Positions 17,360 through 28,201 of a stretch of 64,000 nucleotides of DNA are shown here, one piece after another. Position numbers and translations under genes: made by a program. This stretch comes from Rheinheimera nanhaiensis E407-8 (lineage in GTDB: Bacteria; Pseudomonadota; Gammaproteobacteria; Enterobacterales; Alteromonadaceae): positions 1 to 64,000 of the forward strand of contig NZ_BAFK01000007.1 of NCBI RefSeq assembly GCF_000296695.1, in the 5' to 3' direction. The notes under the pieces are model-generated. The model saw nothing but the letters and a program-made list of their open reading frames with translations, searched no databases and was not told the DNA's origin. Position 1 is the stretch's first letter. Each line of letters starts with the position of its first letter.

Positions 17360-18256
17360 ATGCCACGCTTTCGCTTGCTTCCTGATGAGCAACTGGCCCG
17401 CTCGCCGCTGTCACAGCTTTGGCGTGAATTTGCCCGCCAGCACAGCGCTGTGGCTGGCCTTATTCTGTTTACTGCGTTCTTTGCCCTGGCCATACTGGCA
17501 CCGCTGATTACGCCGCACGGCCCTTATTGGCAAAATGACGCTTTATTGCTGCTACCTCCTTCCTGGTCTGAGCTGGGTTTAGTGCAATATCCACTGGGTA
17601 CTGATGATTTGGGCCGCGACTTGTTCTCGCGTATTTTGGTGGGTGCCCGTTACACCTTTGGTATCGCAGTGATAACAGTAATCGGGGCGTTGCTAATGGG
17701 ATTGTTGCTCGGCACCCTGGCGGGCATGAGCCGGGGCGTAAAGTCCAGCGTGTTTAACCATATTCTTGATTTGGCGCTGACCATCCCCTCCCTACTACTG
17801 GCCATTATTATCGTCGCTATTTTGGGCCCTGGCCTGCTTAACACCACCTGGGCGATTATGCTGGCTTTATTGCCCCAGTTTGTGCACGGCATTCGCAATG
17901 CGATTGCCGAGCAATTAAGCCAGGATTACGTTATCGCCTACCGGCTGGATGGCGCCAATAACTGGCAAATCTTCAGCCGCATTGTGATACCCAATATCTG
18001 GGAAAAGCTCACCTTAATGGCAACAATGGCATTATCTACCGCGATTTTAGACATTGCCGCCTTAGGCTTTCTTGGGCTCGGTGCCCAGGCGCCCAGCGCA
18101 GAATGGGGTGCTATTATCGCCGATTCATTGGATCTGATATACATAGCACCAGCCGGTGTTGCTATACCCGGCTTACTGATTTTTCTGGCGGTATTATCGG
18201 TGAATCTGGTGGGCGATGGCTTGCGTACAGCAGCCAAAAAGCGGCGGGAAAACTAA
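17360..18256 (+). CDS. sapC: SapC, ABC transporter permease
   Basis: Second permease of the Sap importer (DppC-type, 298 residues). It has an N-terminal membrane helix (VAGLILFTAFFALAILAPLI), the motif PLGTDDLGRDLFSRILVGAR found in DppC/OppC proteins, and an EAA loop in YVIAYRLDGANNWQIFSRIV. GFLGLGAQAPSAEWGAIIAD near the C terminus is also family-typical. It is packed between sapB (1 bp) and sapD (1-bp overlap, TAATG). Confidence 0.95.
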   Translation: MPRFRLLPDEQLARSPLSQLWREFARQHSAVAGLILFTAFFALAILAPLITPHGPYWQNDALLLLPPSWSELGLVQYPLGTDDLGRDLFSRILVGARYTFGIAVITVIGALLMGLLLGTLAGMSRGVKSSVFNHILDLALTIPSLLLAIIIVAILGPGLLNTTWAIMLALLPQFVHGIRNAIAEQLSQDYVIAYRLDGANNWQIFSRIVIPNIWEKLTLMATMALSTAILDIAALGFLGLGAQAPSAEWGAIIADSLDLIYIAPAGVAIPGLLIFLAVLSVNLVGDGLRTAAKKRREN

Positions 18257-19251
18257 TGTTATTACTGGATATTAAAAACCTGACCATAGAGCTTAATACC
18301 GCCGATGGCCTGGTGCGGGCAGTAGACAGAGTAAATCTTAGCCTGCGCGAAGGGGAAACCCGCGGCTTGGTCGGCGAGTCGGGCTCAGGCAAGAGCCTGG
18401 TGGCCAAGGCTATTGTTGGTGTGTTAAATAAACGCTGGCAAATCAGCGCCGACCGCTTTAATTGGCGCGGTCAGGATATGCTGAGCTTACCCTATGAGCA
18501 GCAGCGAAAAATTATCGGCCGCGATATCGCGATGATTTATCAGGAGCCCAGCCGCAGCCTGGATCCGACCGCTCATATTCTGGAGCAACTGGAAGAAGCC
18601 ATACCCGACCACTTGCTGGACGGCCCCTGGTGGAAACGTGGTTACCTGCGCCGGCGTAAGGCTATTGGTTTGTTGCACAAAGTCGGTATTCGTGACCATC
18701 AAAGTGTGCTGCAAAGCTATCCGTTTCAATTATCTGAAGGGGTTTGTCAGAAAATCATGATCGCCATGGCGATTGCGAAAAACCCTAAGTTATTAATTGC
18801 CGATGAGCCTACCACGGCGCTTGAGAGCACCACTCAAGCCCAGCTGTTTCGCTTACTGGCCAGTTTTAATCAGCTAAAAGGCATGTCGGTACTGCTTATC
18901 AGCCACGAGCTGGAGAGTATAGCCCGTTACACCCAGAGCTTAAGCGTGCTGTATTGTGGCCAATTGGTAGAAGCCGGTGAAACGGCGGCGATTTTAAAGC
19001 AGCCCTATCACCCTTACACCCATGCCCTGATTAAAAGCGTGCCGGAGTTTCAACCTAACCTACAGCCGAAAACACCGCTTTATGCCCTACCGGGCAGCAT
19101 ACCGGTACTACAGCACTTGCCGATAGGTTGCCGTTTAGGCCCGCGCTGCCCCAATGCACGCAAAGAATGCGTAAAAACCCCAACGCTGGAGCGGCTGCAA
19201 AACCATTTTTACAGTTGCCATTTTCCGCTCACCGGAGCCAAAGAGCCATGA
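18256..19251 (+). CDS. sapD: SapD, ABC transporter ATP-binding protein
   Basis: ATPase subunit of the Sap importer; in E. coli SapD also affects Trk potassium uptake. The frame is open upstream, but ATG at 18256 overlapping the sapC stop is chosen because MLLLDIKNLTIEL is the normal start (331 aa). Walker A is GESGSGKS and Walker B is LLIADEPTTALE. The signature motif is degenerate (LSEGVCQ instead of LSGGQ), as is usual in SapD. The C-terminal oligopeptide-transporter extension has four cysteines (GCRLGPRCPNARKEC then YSCHF), the arrangement that binds an Fe-S cluster in related ATPases. Confidence 0.95.
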   Translation: MLLLDIKNLTIELNTADGLVRAVDRVNLSLREGETRGLVGESGSGKSLVAKAIVGVLNKRWQISADRFNWRGQDMLSLPYEQQRKIIGRDIAMIYQEPSRSLDPTAHILEQLEEAIPDHLLDGPWWKRGYLRRRKAIGLLHKVGIRDHQSVLQSYPFQLSEGVCQKIMIAMAIAKNPKLLIADEPTTALESTTQAQLFRLLASFNQLKGMSVLLISHELESIARYTQSLSVLYCGQLVEAGETAAILKQPYHPYTHALIKSVPEFQPNLQPKTPLYALPGSIPVLQHLPIGCRLGPRCPNARKECVKTPTLERLQNHFYSCHFPLTGAKEP

Positions 19252-20015
19252 GTACCCTGTTAGACGTACAGCAGCTTTGCAAAAGTTATCGCAAGCAAAG
19301 CGGCTTATTCCGTTATCGCACTGTGCAAGCACTGGATAACATCAGTTTTAGCTTACAACAGGGAAAAACGCTGGCGGTGGTGGGCGAAACCGGCTCGGGT
19401 AAAAGCACCCTGGCCAAGCTGTTAGTGGGCATTGAAAAGCCGGATCAAGGCCGCATCCTGCTGGATAACACCGAAGTCCAGCTGGGACATTACCGGCAGT
19501 ACAACCATCAGGTAAGGTTTATTTTTCAGGATGCGGCGAAATCGCTCAATCCGCAGCAGAAGATAGGCCAGATGCTGGATGATGTGCTGCGCTTTAGCAC
19601 TGCCATGGATGTGACTGCGCGCAAACAAAAAATTCAGCAAACACTGAAACAACTCGGGCTATTAGACGAACACAGTGAATATTATCCGCATATGTTTTCC
19701 GGCGGTCAGCTGCAGCGCGTGGCGCTGGCCCGGGCCCTGATCCTTGACCCTAAGCTGTTGATCCTCGATGAGGCCCTGACAGCCTTAGATCCGTCGTTAC
19801 GGGCACAAATTGTCAACCTGCTGCTGGAACTGCAGCAAAACACCGGGCTGGCGTATTTGTTAATCACCAACCATTTGCGCCTGGTTAAACATATTGCCGA
19901 TGATTTATTGGTATTACATCAGGGCAAAGCGCTGGATTATGGCGAAACGGCTTATGTGTTTGAGCACGCCGAGCACGATTACAGCCGTAAACTGATCAAC
20001 AGCGCCATTGCATAA
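19248..20015 (+). CDS. sapF: SapF, ABC transporter ATP-binding protein
   Basis: Second ATPase of the Sap importer (255 aa from the ATG at 19248, which overlaps the sapD stop as ATGA; 40 further upstream codons belong to the sapD region). Walker A GETGSGKST, an intact signature FSGGQLQRVALARALI, and Walker B LLILDEALTALDPSLR are visible, with the switch histidine in LLITNHLRLVKHIADDLL. It is the last gene of pspF-sapABCDF and is followed at once by a strong terminator shared with the convergent RTX gene. Confidence 0.95.
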   Translation: MSTLLDVQQLCKSYRKQSGLFRYRTVQALDNISFSLQQGKTLAVVGETGSGKSTLAKLLVGIEKPDQGRILLDNTEVQLGHYRQYNHQVRFIFQDAAKSLNPQQKIGQMLDDVLRFSTAMDVTARKQKIQQTLKQLGLLDEHSEYYPHMFSGGQLQRVALARALILDPKLLILDEALTALDPSLRAQIVNLLLELQQNTGLAYLLITNHLRLVKHIADDLLVLHQGKALDYGETAYVFEHAEHDYSRKLINSAIA

Positions 20016-20042
20016 AAAAACCGTGGCAAGCCACGGTTTTTT
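20014..20042. terminator. Bidirectional terminator between sapF and the RTX gene
   Basis: An A7 tract, the stem ACCGTGGC/GCCACGGT with an AA loop, and a T6 tract form a terminator usable from both sides. sapF ends at 20015 (plus) and the RTX gene ends at 20061 (minus). The same stem in mirror orientation lies at 32639-32670, on the other side of the RTX island. Confidence 0.93.
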
Positions 20043-20060
20043 AATTTATGTTACTGGCAT

Positions 20061-23000
20061 TTAGTAATATAACTCTTCCAGCTTAGGCTGCAGGGCTAAG
20101 TTGCCGCCAATTTCAGCGTCATCTGCACCATCAAACGCATTTAATGCGTCGACCAGGCTGGCATAGCGACTATCTACAACAGTGTCCGGTTGCTCGGCGT
20201 ACGCCATCGACTGCCAGTCCATGCTGCTTGTTGCAGCTGCCAGCTGTTGGGTTACGCTATTGCTATCCCACACAGTACCATCAGCGAACTGGATTTGATC
20301 TAACCGGTAAGCACTGACGCCTGCGTCGGCAAAATAATTCACCACTGTTACACTGGTGTCCGCGACCGCTAACAGCAAGTTGTCACCATCACGCTGCACC
20401 GATACATCGCCCGGGTTTATTCCCTGCGCAAATCGCAGTACATCAGTGCGCCCTGTCGTCGGATCATAGTTGTTAATGGTGTTATTACCGTCATTAGCGC
20501 CAAACAGGTAAGTGTCGTTGCCCCGACCGCCCAGCAGGTAATCATTGCCCGCACCGCCGTTAAGGATGTCATCGCCATTACCAGCGTCGATAAAATCATC
20601 ATCAGACGAGCCGACAATGTTTTCTGTCTCACCGGTGCCAACAAACACATTGCCAAAGGCACGCTCATCCGGTAAATCGGTATAGGCCAACGAACCTTGT
20701 GGATTGGGATTACTCAGGCCAAAGGCACCAAAGATTTGATTAGCGGTAATTTGGCCACCGGCAGCAAAACGGATGGTTGGTACGACATAATCGCCACCAA
20801 GGAACCAGTTTTTCAAGGTAACTTTGTCACTACCTCCGCCAATGTTTAATACCAAGTCATTACCTGACTTCATTAAACCACTGGCTACCTGATTAAAGCT
20901 GATGCCCTCAAATAGCAGCACATCTTCACCCCCGCCACTGTTATCAATAGTGTCGTGGCCACCGCCGGCACTAAATACGTACGTATCGTTACCCCGGCCA
21001 CCGATCAAGGTATCATTGCCAGCACCACCGTTTAACGTATCGTTTCCGTGCGAACCCGTCAGAACATCCGTGCCAGCAGAACCGTTCAGCACGTCATTGC
21101 CTGCGGTGCCGTTGATCAGATTATTTGCTGGTGATTCACCTGTTGGCACCGGCAAACCGAAGGCGCCAAAAATCTGTGCTGCACTAATACTGCCGCCGGT
21201 TTCAAACTCAATGCTTTCGACTAAATGGTCTCCCCCGAGGAAGAAATTAGTCAGGGTTACACTATTCGCAGCGTTACCATTTACCCGAAGCACAAGGTCA
21301 TTGCCACTCTTCATTAAGCCTGATGCAACCTGATTAAAGGTAATACCGTTACTGAAGATAAGCTTATCGGTGCCGCCTGCTTCAGTAATAACGTCCTGTC
21401 CTGAGTGATAAATATACGTATCGTTGCCAGTGCCACCAAATAAGCGGTCATTGCCCGCCAAGCCGTTTAGCACATCATCGCCTGCGCCGGCCAGCAACAC
21501 ATCGTTGCCGGCAGTACCCGTTAGCTGATCATCACCTCCCAACCCCGGCGTTACCGTATCGCCCGGCTCGGGTTCGCCATCACCTGGCTCAGTAGGATCT
21601 ACAGGGTCTGTGGGGGTCGGCTCGGTAGGGTCTACTGGTTCTGGCTCTTCCTCGTCACCAGCGGCAATAATGGCAGCAATCTGTGCTGCCGTCAGCATAG
21701 AGCCGCCGCTTGGCTGCACATAGCTTATGGCCGCCTCACCACCTAAGAAGTGGTTTAGTACCCTTACACTTTGTGTTTCATCACCATCAACCAGAATAAC
21801 TAAATCGTCGCCATCCTGGCTAAAGCTAAGCCGTGATGCATCGATGCCATTGGTAAAGAATACGCCATCAAAACCGCCGCCGGTATTATCAATAGTGTCC
21901 TGGCCAGTTTGCGGGTTATAGACATATTTGTCATCACCGGTACCGCCAACCAGTAAGTCGTTGCCCGCGCCACCCACTATGGTATCGCTACCGGCGCCAC
22001 CATAAAGTTTGTCGTCACCAGCGCGGCCATCGATATAATCATCGCCGGCTTCGCCGTAAATCACATCCACTTGTGCCGAGCCAAACAAGCTGTCCTCGCC
22101 TTCAGTACCAAAGGTAACCATCTGTGCTTCAACTTGTGCTGCAGTCAACTCAGTACCATCGGCAAAGGTCAGTAAGTTAAGCTGGTAATGCGCCGAGCCA
22201 GCAAACCAGTTTTGCACCCTGATGCTGTCTGTGCCATTACTGTGACGAATAAGCAAATCACTGCCACTGCGGATAAACATCAAATCATCCGCCGCAATGC
22301 CTTCACCAAATTGCAGCGTATCGTTCGATGCTTCAACATTGCTGTAGGCTTCACCCTGACGGCGTTCAATTATTACATCTGCGCCATCGCCTAAGTTAAA
22401 GATATAAGTATCGTCGCCAAAGCCACCGTAAATAGTATCATTGCCTTTGCCGCCCTCCAGAATATTGCTGTTTTTGGTCCAGGCATCGCTATGGGCAATT
22501 AAGGTGTCGTTGCCGTCGCCACCGCGCAGAATGTCAGAACCTCGGCCTTCCAGCACATCATCACCTGCACCACCATCCAGCAAGCCGGTACCAATAATAT
22601 GGTCGTTGCCGTCTTCGCCGTATAGCTCGTTATTGCCTTTCGTTGCAAGGATATAATCATTACCAGAACCAGCATAGACAAAGTCATTACCAACGTCACC
22701 ATAAATTCTATCATCACCGGCTTCTGCCGTTATCGTGCCGCCCTGTCGAATAGATTGAATGGTATCATTACCAGCCGTACCTAAAAGCGCTCTGGCGTTA
22801 AGTTCTTCTCCAAACCAACTCACACCATCAGCAAATTCAAATCGACTGTCGGTAATAAAGTTTCGCCCGATACCATAGCTACCAAAGAAATTTTTAATTG
22901 TAACGTTATCACCGGTCAAATTATTAACCAGCAGTGCATCTGTCAAAGGCACATGATTTACCACTACTCCATCGCGCACGACTTCGTCTACTTTCCTGCG

Positions 23001-26000
23001 TATAACAATATGTTGGGAGTCTGTATCAAGAAACTTGAAAATGCTGGCGTCCCATGGATCAAAGACAATATCATCCCCGCTGCCTTGCTGAAAAACATAG
23101 GTATCAACACCAGAGCCACCTTCAAGCCAGTCGTTGCCTGCACCGCCGTTTAGCACGTCATCACTGTCGCCACCGTACAGTCTGTCATTGCCATCGCCAC
23201 CAAACAATAAATCCTTACCTTTGCCGCCGTGTAATTCATCATTACCCGCACCGCCCTGTAATTCATCATCGCCATCCTGGCCATACAACATATCATCGCC
23301 TGCGCCGCCCTGCAGCACGTCATCTGTTGCATAACCATACAAAGTATCGTTGCCCTCTGTACCTTGCATCGCTATCGCTTTGATCTGTTCAATGTTCCAT
23401 ACCGTGCCATCGGCAAAGCGGATTTCCTCCAGTTTGTAATCACTGGCGCCATCGTTCTGGAAGTAGCTGCTCACTGCAATGCGGTCTGTGCTATCATTCA
23501 ACGTCAATATCAGGTCGGTGCCTGAGCGGGTAATTAGGATATCTGCCGGGGTAATGCCTTGGCCAAATACAATAGCATCGGTCTTATTTATACTTGTATC
23601 GTGGTTATAAATGATGTCCTGGCCCCAACCACGGCTAAAGTGATATTCATCACTGCCGGCTCCGCCATTTAGTTGGTCATTGCCAGCGCCGCCAATCAGT
23701 ACATCCTGGCCATCGCCACCATACAGGCTATCGTTACCGGCACCACCATCCAATATGTCATCGGTTTCAAAACCATACAACGAGTTATCGTTGTCATCGC
23801 CGGTTATGGTGCGTACGTCTATTTCAACCTGTGCCAGGTCAAATTGCCGGCCATCGGCAAACTGCACCGCCTGCAGCTTATAATTGCCGTTGCTGCTAAA
23901 CCAGTTGCTTACTGTCACTGTGTCAGTAGTACCGGTTATGCTAAATACCAAATCGCTGCCTGAGCGGTAGTAGCGAACATCTTCCAGTGCAACGCCGTTT
24001 TTAAACACTAAACGGTCGTGGCTATCAGGGTTTAGCTCATCTACAGTGTCATAATTGTAGATGGTGTCCTCGCCATCACCACGGCCAAACAAGTAAGTAT
24101 CGTTACCAGCGCCGCCATACAGATAGTCATTACCGGCACCGCCATCCAGCACATCATCACCGGCATTGCCATATAGGCTGTCATCGCCTGCATGGCCGTA
24201 CAGCACATCATCGGTAGCAAAGCCATGCAAGTGGTTATTGTCTGCATTACCATGAATGGTCTGTACATCAAGCTCTACCTGAGCCAGGTTCAGGCTACGG
24301 CCATCAGAAAATTCCACTGCCTGCAACTTATAACTGCCAGTATTGTTGAACCAGTCACTTACAGTAATCGTGTCCGTGCTACCGGCAATCCGAAATACCA
24401 GATCATTATGTAAACGGAAATACTCGACATCCTCCAGCGCAACGCCGGCTTTAAATAGCAGCCGGTCATGGCTTAACGGATTATTGTGATCTGCGCTATT
24501 GTGATTATAAATAGTGTCCTGACCATCACCACGGCCAAACAGATAGGTGTCATTACCTTCGCCGCCGTATAGTTTGTCATTACCGGCACCGCCATCCAGC
24601 ACATCGTCACCGCCATCACCATATAGCTGATCGTCGCCTTCCTCACCAAGCAAGGTATCATTCCCGTCTGAACCAAACAGCATATCATCGCCTTGCCCGC
24701 CGTATACCTCATCATCTCCATCGCTTCCCACTAAAGAATCGCCCCAATGAGATCCGTGCAAGGCTAAAGCTGATACATCAGAATATTGCCACACGGTGCC
24801 ATCGGCAAAACGAATTTCTTCCAGCCTATAATCACTTTCACCATTATCGGAAAAATAATTAATTACAGTAACATAAGCCATGCGACCATATTCAAGAAGC
24901 AAGTGAGCTCCACTTCGCCTGACCTGAACGTCAGAAGCACTAATCCCCTCAGCAAACTGAATGGCATCAACTTTATCTGCTGAGTTATCAAAATTATCAA
25001 TAGTACTGTTGTCGCCGGCTGCGACTAAGTAAACATCACTACCAGAGCCGCCCTGCAGATGATTACGGCCACCTCCGCCAATCAGAATATCGTCACCATT
25101 ACCGCCATTAAACGTATTGTCCTGAGTACTGCCTACCAGAATGTCGTTGCCCTCAGTGCCTTGAACAGCACCGACAGATTGCGCGTCTGCTTTTATCAGT
25201 TGCACCGTGCCTGCAATCCCCTGCAACTCCCCCTCTGGCAGCACGGTCAATAGCTCTGATGGTAGAAAGCTTAACCAGCTTTGACCATTAAATACGTCAG
25301 CAGAAAGCTGGTCAAATAAAGGTGTTGCCGTCCAACCAGTTTCAACCAGTAATTCGCCATATTGTCGGATGAAGATAGTCAAATCAGCCAAGCCGACTTC
25401 AGGGTTTTGCGCGATATGTTCAACTAGCTGTTGGTGCATCGAACTAAAATCAGCCACTAAACCCTCAGCAGTAAAACTGTAACTGATGCTTTCGAGTGAA
25501 GATCTAATGTGCTCAAGACTTTGATGATATTGAAGCAAATCAAACAATTGCCGATGCAATTCTGTGTACGTTAATTCAATAGCTTTAACTGTATCGTATT
25601 GCGTCCAAGCCTCTCTGCTGTTGTCCTCATACTGCGCATAAGGCATAAAGTGCGTGAACCAACCTTCATAGCCATTATTATTATTTAACTGTGTCTGCAT
25701 TCGCTCAATTTGACGGCCGTTAAAAGCTTCCAAAATACTGTATTTGCCGGCCAGCTCACCTTGAACCACGGTAAAAGCATAGTGATTGCCATGCGCTACG
25801 TCTTGATACAAGGTTGGCGTGGCTGCGCTTAGATGCCATTGCCATAAAATGGCATCAACAAGGCTTTTTTGCTGCGCGGGATCTGTGGTTTGGGCAAATT
25901 GCTCTAACAAGCTCGCCAATACGCCATCCTGGGTGGCCGCTTCACGCAAATTGCGTAAGCCTCCGGTGCCATCGATGTTAGCGAAATTTTCAGTTCTATC

Positions 26001-27350
26001 GGTGAGTTCAATAGTATCGGTAAAGTTATTGCGAAAGTTATTCGCGGCAAAAAACAATGAACCTACCTGCCCCTCGGTGCCATCTTCTCGCGTAAAATGA
26101 GCAAAACTGTCCATTCGGTTACCGTTGCCGAGCGCCCAACCAGAACGTAGCAGCTCCATATTTATGGACGCGATACCCAATTCGCTAAGGCTGAAAAGCT
26201 CAGTAGACTGGCTGATACCATCCTGGTTTACATCCTGCCAAATCTGTAAATCTGCAAAAATGGCATCGTTATTGTCAATAACGCCATCAGCATTCACGTC
26301 GTAATGTAACAAAGCTTCAAAGCCGTCCCGAGCTAACCGCTCCTCAGCAGTGCCAGAAAACAGCAAGTGATTATCGCCAAACAACTCCCGGCCACTGTCA
26401 ATGGTGCCGTTGCCGTTAATATCCCATACAAGCAAACCATCACTTGGTGCTACCCAACCGGTGCCACTGCGTATACCATCATTGTTATGGTCAAATAATA
26501 CCCCGTCAGCCACACCTACGGTTTCAATACCGTTGCCGTTTAAGTCAAATACTAAAGGGTCAAGCGCATATGTGGCGCGGTCGAGCATATTGAAAAGATT
26601 GTTGATATTGTCTGTAAAGCTGCCAGGTGCATCGAAACCAAACAAAGATTGCAGTTTGGATAGGCTGTTCGAAAAGTTTAGCAACTTGTCTAAAATCAAC
26701 GATTCAAAGGAACCTGGGGTTGAATCCGGAACAGGACTTGAGATCATCCAGTTGTAAATACCTTCAGCTAAATTACCAGCCCAATTTATTCCGTCGTTTA
26801 GCCCTTCTGAAAAACTATGTAATGTATCAGCAATTTTTACTGATAAATCAGAAGCATAATCTTGAAAGTTATCAGCGTAACTCGAAAAGCTATCTACGAC
26901 AGAATTAAATGCCTGTATTGATTCGATATGAGCTTGATATTGGGTTGGCGTAAAGAAATTTTGAAAGTTGTTCACGCCCCCTGCTTGCAGTATCTTATTG
27001 ACCACTGTTGCGCAGTTATCGCCTAAAATTGAATGATGAAGATTTGGGCTATCGACAAGAAAGTAGGGCGGTGGGGAGTTTTTAAGCGAGTCTCCCATTA
27101 ACTTCATACCATCATACATTTCTTGTGTAATATGCATCTCAACTCTATAATCATCACGACCTATTGGTTCACTATAGTCCCGCATTGCGCCTGGACCATA
27201 AATCGTATTACCTAAACCATCAGCTGCAGGGCCATAGCTATATTGGAAACTGTTACCATCAGCATCCGTAAGAACAACCCAAACATGATAACCTTCTGAA
27301 TTTTCGTGAGTTGAACTGTCAACAAAAACAGTTGCTTTATAACCTTCCAT
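20061..27350 (-). CDS. Giant RTX-type secreted protein with N-terminal His...Asn-Cys domain
   Basis: A 2,429-residue protein probably exported by the upstream HlyB/HlyD-like system. Residues 1-140 hold [14 protein letters not shown] (His at about 22) and [18 protein letters not shown] (Cys at about 113), an order like permuted papain-type folds. A helical region follows, then [16 protein letters not shown] and EF-hand-like loops ([34 protein letters not shown]). From about residue 735 ten modules alternate GGxGxDxLxG repeats with haemolysin-related beta domains. A Glu/Pro/Thr linker splits modules seven and eight. The end, [12 protein letters not shown], fits a type I secretion signal. No TAT/Sec signal is seen. 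An ATG seven codons upstream is open, but 27348-27350 follows GGAGAGG correctly. Target unknown. Confidence 0.93.
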   Translation of the reverse strand: MEGYKATVFVDSSTHENSEGYHVWVVLTDADGNSFQYSYGPAADGLGNTIYGPGAMRDYSEPIGRDDYRVEMHITQEMYDGMKLMGDSLKNSPPPYFLVDSPNLHHSILGDNCATVVNKILQAGGVNNFQNFFTPTQYQAHIESIQAFNSVVDSFSSYADNFQDYASDLSVKIADTLHSFSEGLNDGINWAGNLAEGIYNWMISSPVPDSTPGSFESLILDKLLNFSNSLSKLQSLFGFDAPGSFTDNINNLFNMLDRATYALDPLVFDLNGNGIETVGVADGVLFDHNNDGIRSGTGWVAPSDGLLVWDINGNGTIDSGRELFGDNHLLFSGTAEERLARDGFEALLHYDVNADGVIDNNDAIFADLQIWQDVNQDGISQSTELFSLSELGIASINMELLRSGWALGNGNRMDSFAHFTREDGTEGQVGSLFFAANNFRNNFTDTIELTDRTENFANIDGTGGLRNLREAATQDGVLASLLEQFAQTTDPAQQKSLVDAILWQWHLSAATPTLYQDVAHGNHYAFTVVQGELAGKYSILEAFNGRQIERMQTQLNNNNGYEGWFTHFMPYAQYEDNSREAWTQYDTVKAIELTYTELHRQLFDLLQYHQSLEHIRSSLESISYSFTAEGLVADFSSMHQQLVEHIAQNPEVGLADLTIFIRQYGELLVETGWTATPLFDQLSADVFNGQSWLSFLPSELLTVLPEGELQGIAGTVQLIKADAQSVGAVQGTEGNDILVGSTQDNTFNGGNGDDILIGGGGRNHLQGGSGSDVYLVAAGDNSTIDNFDNSADKVDAIQFAEGISASDVQVRRSGAHLLLEYGRMAYVTVINYFSDNGESDYRLEEIRFADGTVWQYSDVSALALHGSHWGDSLVGSDGDDEVYGGQGDDMLFGSDGNDTLLGEEGDDQLYGDGGDDVLDGGAGNDKLYGGEGNDTYLFGRGDGQDTIYNHNSADHNNPLSHDRLLFKAGVALEDVEYFRLHNDLVFRIAGSTDTITVSDWFNNTGSYKLQAVEFSDGRSLNLAQVELDVQTIHGNADNNHLHGFATDDVLYGHAGDDSLYGNAGDDVLDGGAGNDYLYGGAGNDTYLFGRGDGEDTIYNYDTVDELNPDSHDRLVFKNGVALEDVRYYRSGSDLVFSITGTTDTVTVSNWFSSNGNYKLQAVQFADGRQFDLAQVEIDVRTITGDDNDNSLYGFETDDILDGGAGNDSLYGGDGQDVLIGGAGNDQLNGGAGSDEYHFSRGWGQDIIYNHDTSINKTDAIVFGQGITPADILITRSGTDLILTLNDSTDRIAVSSYFQNDGASDYKLEEIRFADGTVWNIEQIKAIAMQGTEGNDTLYGYATDDVLQGGAGDDMLYGQDGDDELQGGAGNDELHGGKGKDLLFGGDGNDRLYGGDSDDVLNGGAGNDWLEGGSGVDTYVFQQGSGDDIVFDPWDASIFKFLDTDSQHIVIRRKVDEVVRDGVVVNHVPLTDALLVNNLTGDNVTIKNFFGSYGIGRNFITDSRFEFADGVSWFGEELNARALLGTAGNDTIQSIRQGGTITAEAGDDRIYGDVGNDFVYAGSGNDYILATKGNNELYGEDGNDHIIGTGLLDGGAGDDVLEGRGSDILRGGDGNDTLIAHSDAWTKNSNILEGGKGNDTIYGGFGDDTYIFNLGDGADVIIERRQGEAYSNVEASNDTLQFGEGIAADDLMFIRSGSDLLIRHSNGTDSIRVQNWFAGSAHYQLNLLTFADGTELTAAQVEAQMVTFGTEGEDSLFGSAQVDVIYGEAGDDYIDGRAGDDKLYGGAGSDTIVGGAGNDLLVGGTGDDKYVYNPQTGQDTIDNTGGGFDGVFFTNGIDASRLSFSQDGDDLVILVDGDETQSVRVLNHFLGGEAAISYVQPSGGSMLTAAQIAAIIAAGDEEEPEPVDPTEPTPTDPVDPTEPGDGEPEPGDTVTPGLGGDDQLTGTAGNDVLLAGAGDDVLNGLAGNDRLFGGTGNDTYIYHSGQDVITEAGGTDKLIFSNGITFNQVASGLMKSGNDLVLRVNGNAANSVTLTNFFLGGDHLVESIEFETGGSISAAQIFGAFGLPVPTGESPANNLINGTAGNDVLNGSAGTDVLTGSHGNDTLNGGAGNDTLIGGRGNDTYVFSAGGGHDTIDNSGGGEDVLLFEGISFNQVASGLMKSGNDLVLNIGGGSDKVTLKNWFLGGDYVVPTIRFAAGGQITANQIFGAFGLSNPNPQGSLAYTDLPDERAFGNVFVGTGETENIVGSSDDDFIDAGNGDDILNGGAGNDYLLGGRGNDTYLFGANDGNNTINNYDPTTGRTDVLRFAQGINPGDVSVQRDGDNLLLAVADTSVTVVNYFADAGVSAYRLDQIQFADGTVWDSNSVTQQLAAATSSMDWQSMAYAEQPDTVVDSRYASLVDALNAFDGADDAEIGGNLALQPKLEELYY

Positions 27351-27354
27351 AAAA

Positions 27355-27864
27355 CTAACCTCTCCTTCCATTATTATTTAAAACAATTGACCAAATAAAA
27401 AATACAAATATAAAAAACGTACAAATCAAATAACCAACCAATGAATCCGCACCAATTCTTAGTATCAGATCATTTCGACCAGGCAAGGGGGCCAAATATA
27501 TTTTGCAAACTGCAAAACGCGCTCTAACAGCAAGCATGTCAACACCATTACTTTTTCTATGACTTACTGAACACATAGAAAATTCAGTAGGTGAAAAAAC
27601 TGATTTAATATCTACACCACAACTATCACCATCACACGTAACCCCATCCAACTTGTAATAACTGACTAACGCAGGATGAACACTGAAGACATAAATATCG
27701 TCATCAATATTTTTACCATCACCAAAAACGCTAGATTGGTAGGAAACAAAAAAGACAAAACAAAATAACAATAACCCAAAGTAATATGAAACATAACACC
27801 TATACTTTCCCCCAAAAAATATAACGGCAGCTGGAGCAAACAAAAAAACCGACCAAAAAAACAT
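27355..27864 (-). CDS. Unrecognised small membrane protein upstream of the RTX gene
   Basis: I do not recognise this 169-residue protein. It has two hydrophobic segments at the N terminus (about 3-18 and 25-43, [20 protein letters not shown]) and one at the C terminus (about 140-160, [20 protein letters not shown]). Between them is a mostly extracytoplasmic-looking stretch with CDGDSC and other cysteines. ATG at 27862-27864 follows AGGTGG. It ends 4 bp before the RTX start, whose ribosome site lies inside its last codons, so the two are coupled. Its AT-rich, Phe-rich coding differs from the neighbours. An immunity or accessory role for the RTX protein is inference from position only. Confidence 0.75.
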   Translation of the reverse strand: MFFWSVFLFAPAAVIFFGGKYRCYVSYYFGLLLFCFVFFVSYQSSVFGDGKNIDDDIYVFSVHPALVSYYKLDGVTCDGDSCGVDIKSVFSPTEFSMCSVSHRKSNGVDMLAVRARFAVCKIYLAPLPGRNDLILRIGADSLVGYLICTFFIFVFFIWSIVLNNNGRRG

Positions 27865-28201
27865 AAACCACCTATAAGCCAGTATTAAAAAATTAATTAA
27901 ACACTAAGCACTCTACTTGTGCCCAACTCTAACTCATAAACCAGAGAACGCCAGACATAAACATCAAGGAAAATATCAATGCTTTTTAAATTATCATTTA
28001 ACGCTACCTTACCCCCTTCATCTACCGCCTTAATCACCGGTGACAATAAAAATTCAATAATCCGCCGCTGGCCGGTTTTATGCCTACCGTTACCAAAATA
28101 GATTCACAGCAAAATAAAATAAAAGCAGAATTGCCATTTAATTTTGATCTAACCCAATTAATTATTTATTTTCCACAGCCTGTTGTAACTGTGCCAATAC
28201 C
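27865..28201 (-). other. AT-rich gene-free stretch with hlyD remnant and short open tail
   Basis: No full gene is visible. The middle (28014-28094) is a decayed copy of the 3' end of hlyD. On the minus strand next to the 238-codon gene, the second frame reads MQLSSEVLAQLQQAVENK and then stops. This looks like the natural C terminus of some protein and suggests a frameshift or an eroded gene. The remainder is AT-rich with no promoter or terminator I can defend. Confidence 0.6.
28014..28094 (-). pseudogene. Decayed partial copy of the hlyD 3' end
   Basis: About 80 bp match the segment from about 28930 in hlyD. Only three mismatches occur in the first 60-odd bases, and then a one-base deletion shifts the frame near the upstream end. 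In frame it encodes KTGQRRIIEFLLSPVIKAVD, the same as the adaptor's C terminus. The gene at 28202-28918 therefore lies between two copies of this sequence, as left by duplication or recombination. Confidence 0.85.

Noticed and set aside
22950-23390. Open frames on the plus strand inside the RTX gene
   Set aside because: They are mirror frames of Gly-Asp-rich repeats, giving Pro/Ser- or His-rich translations, with no ribosome sites or recognisable domains.
20500-25150. CRISPR-like periodic repeats
   Set aside because: The periodicity is that of the coding RTX repeats in a continuous open frame; there are no conserved direct repeats with unique spacers and no cas genes.
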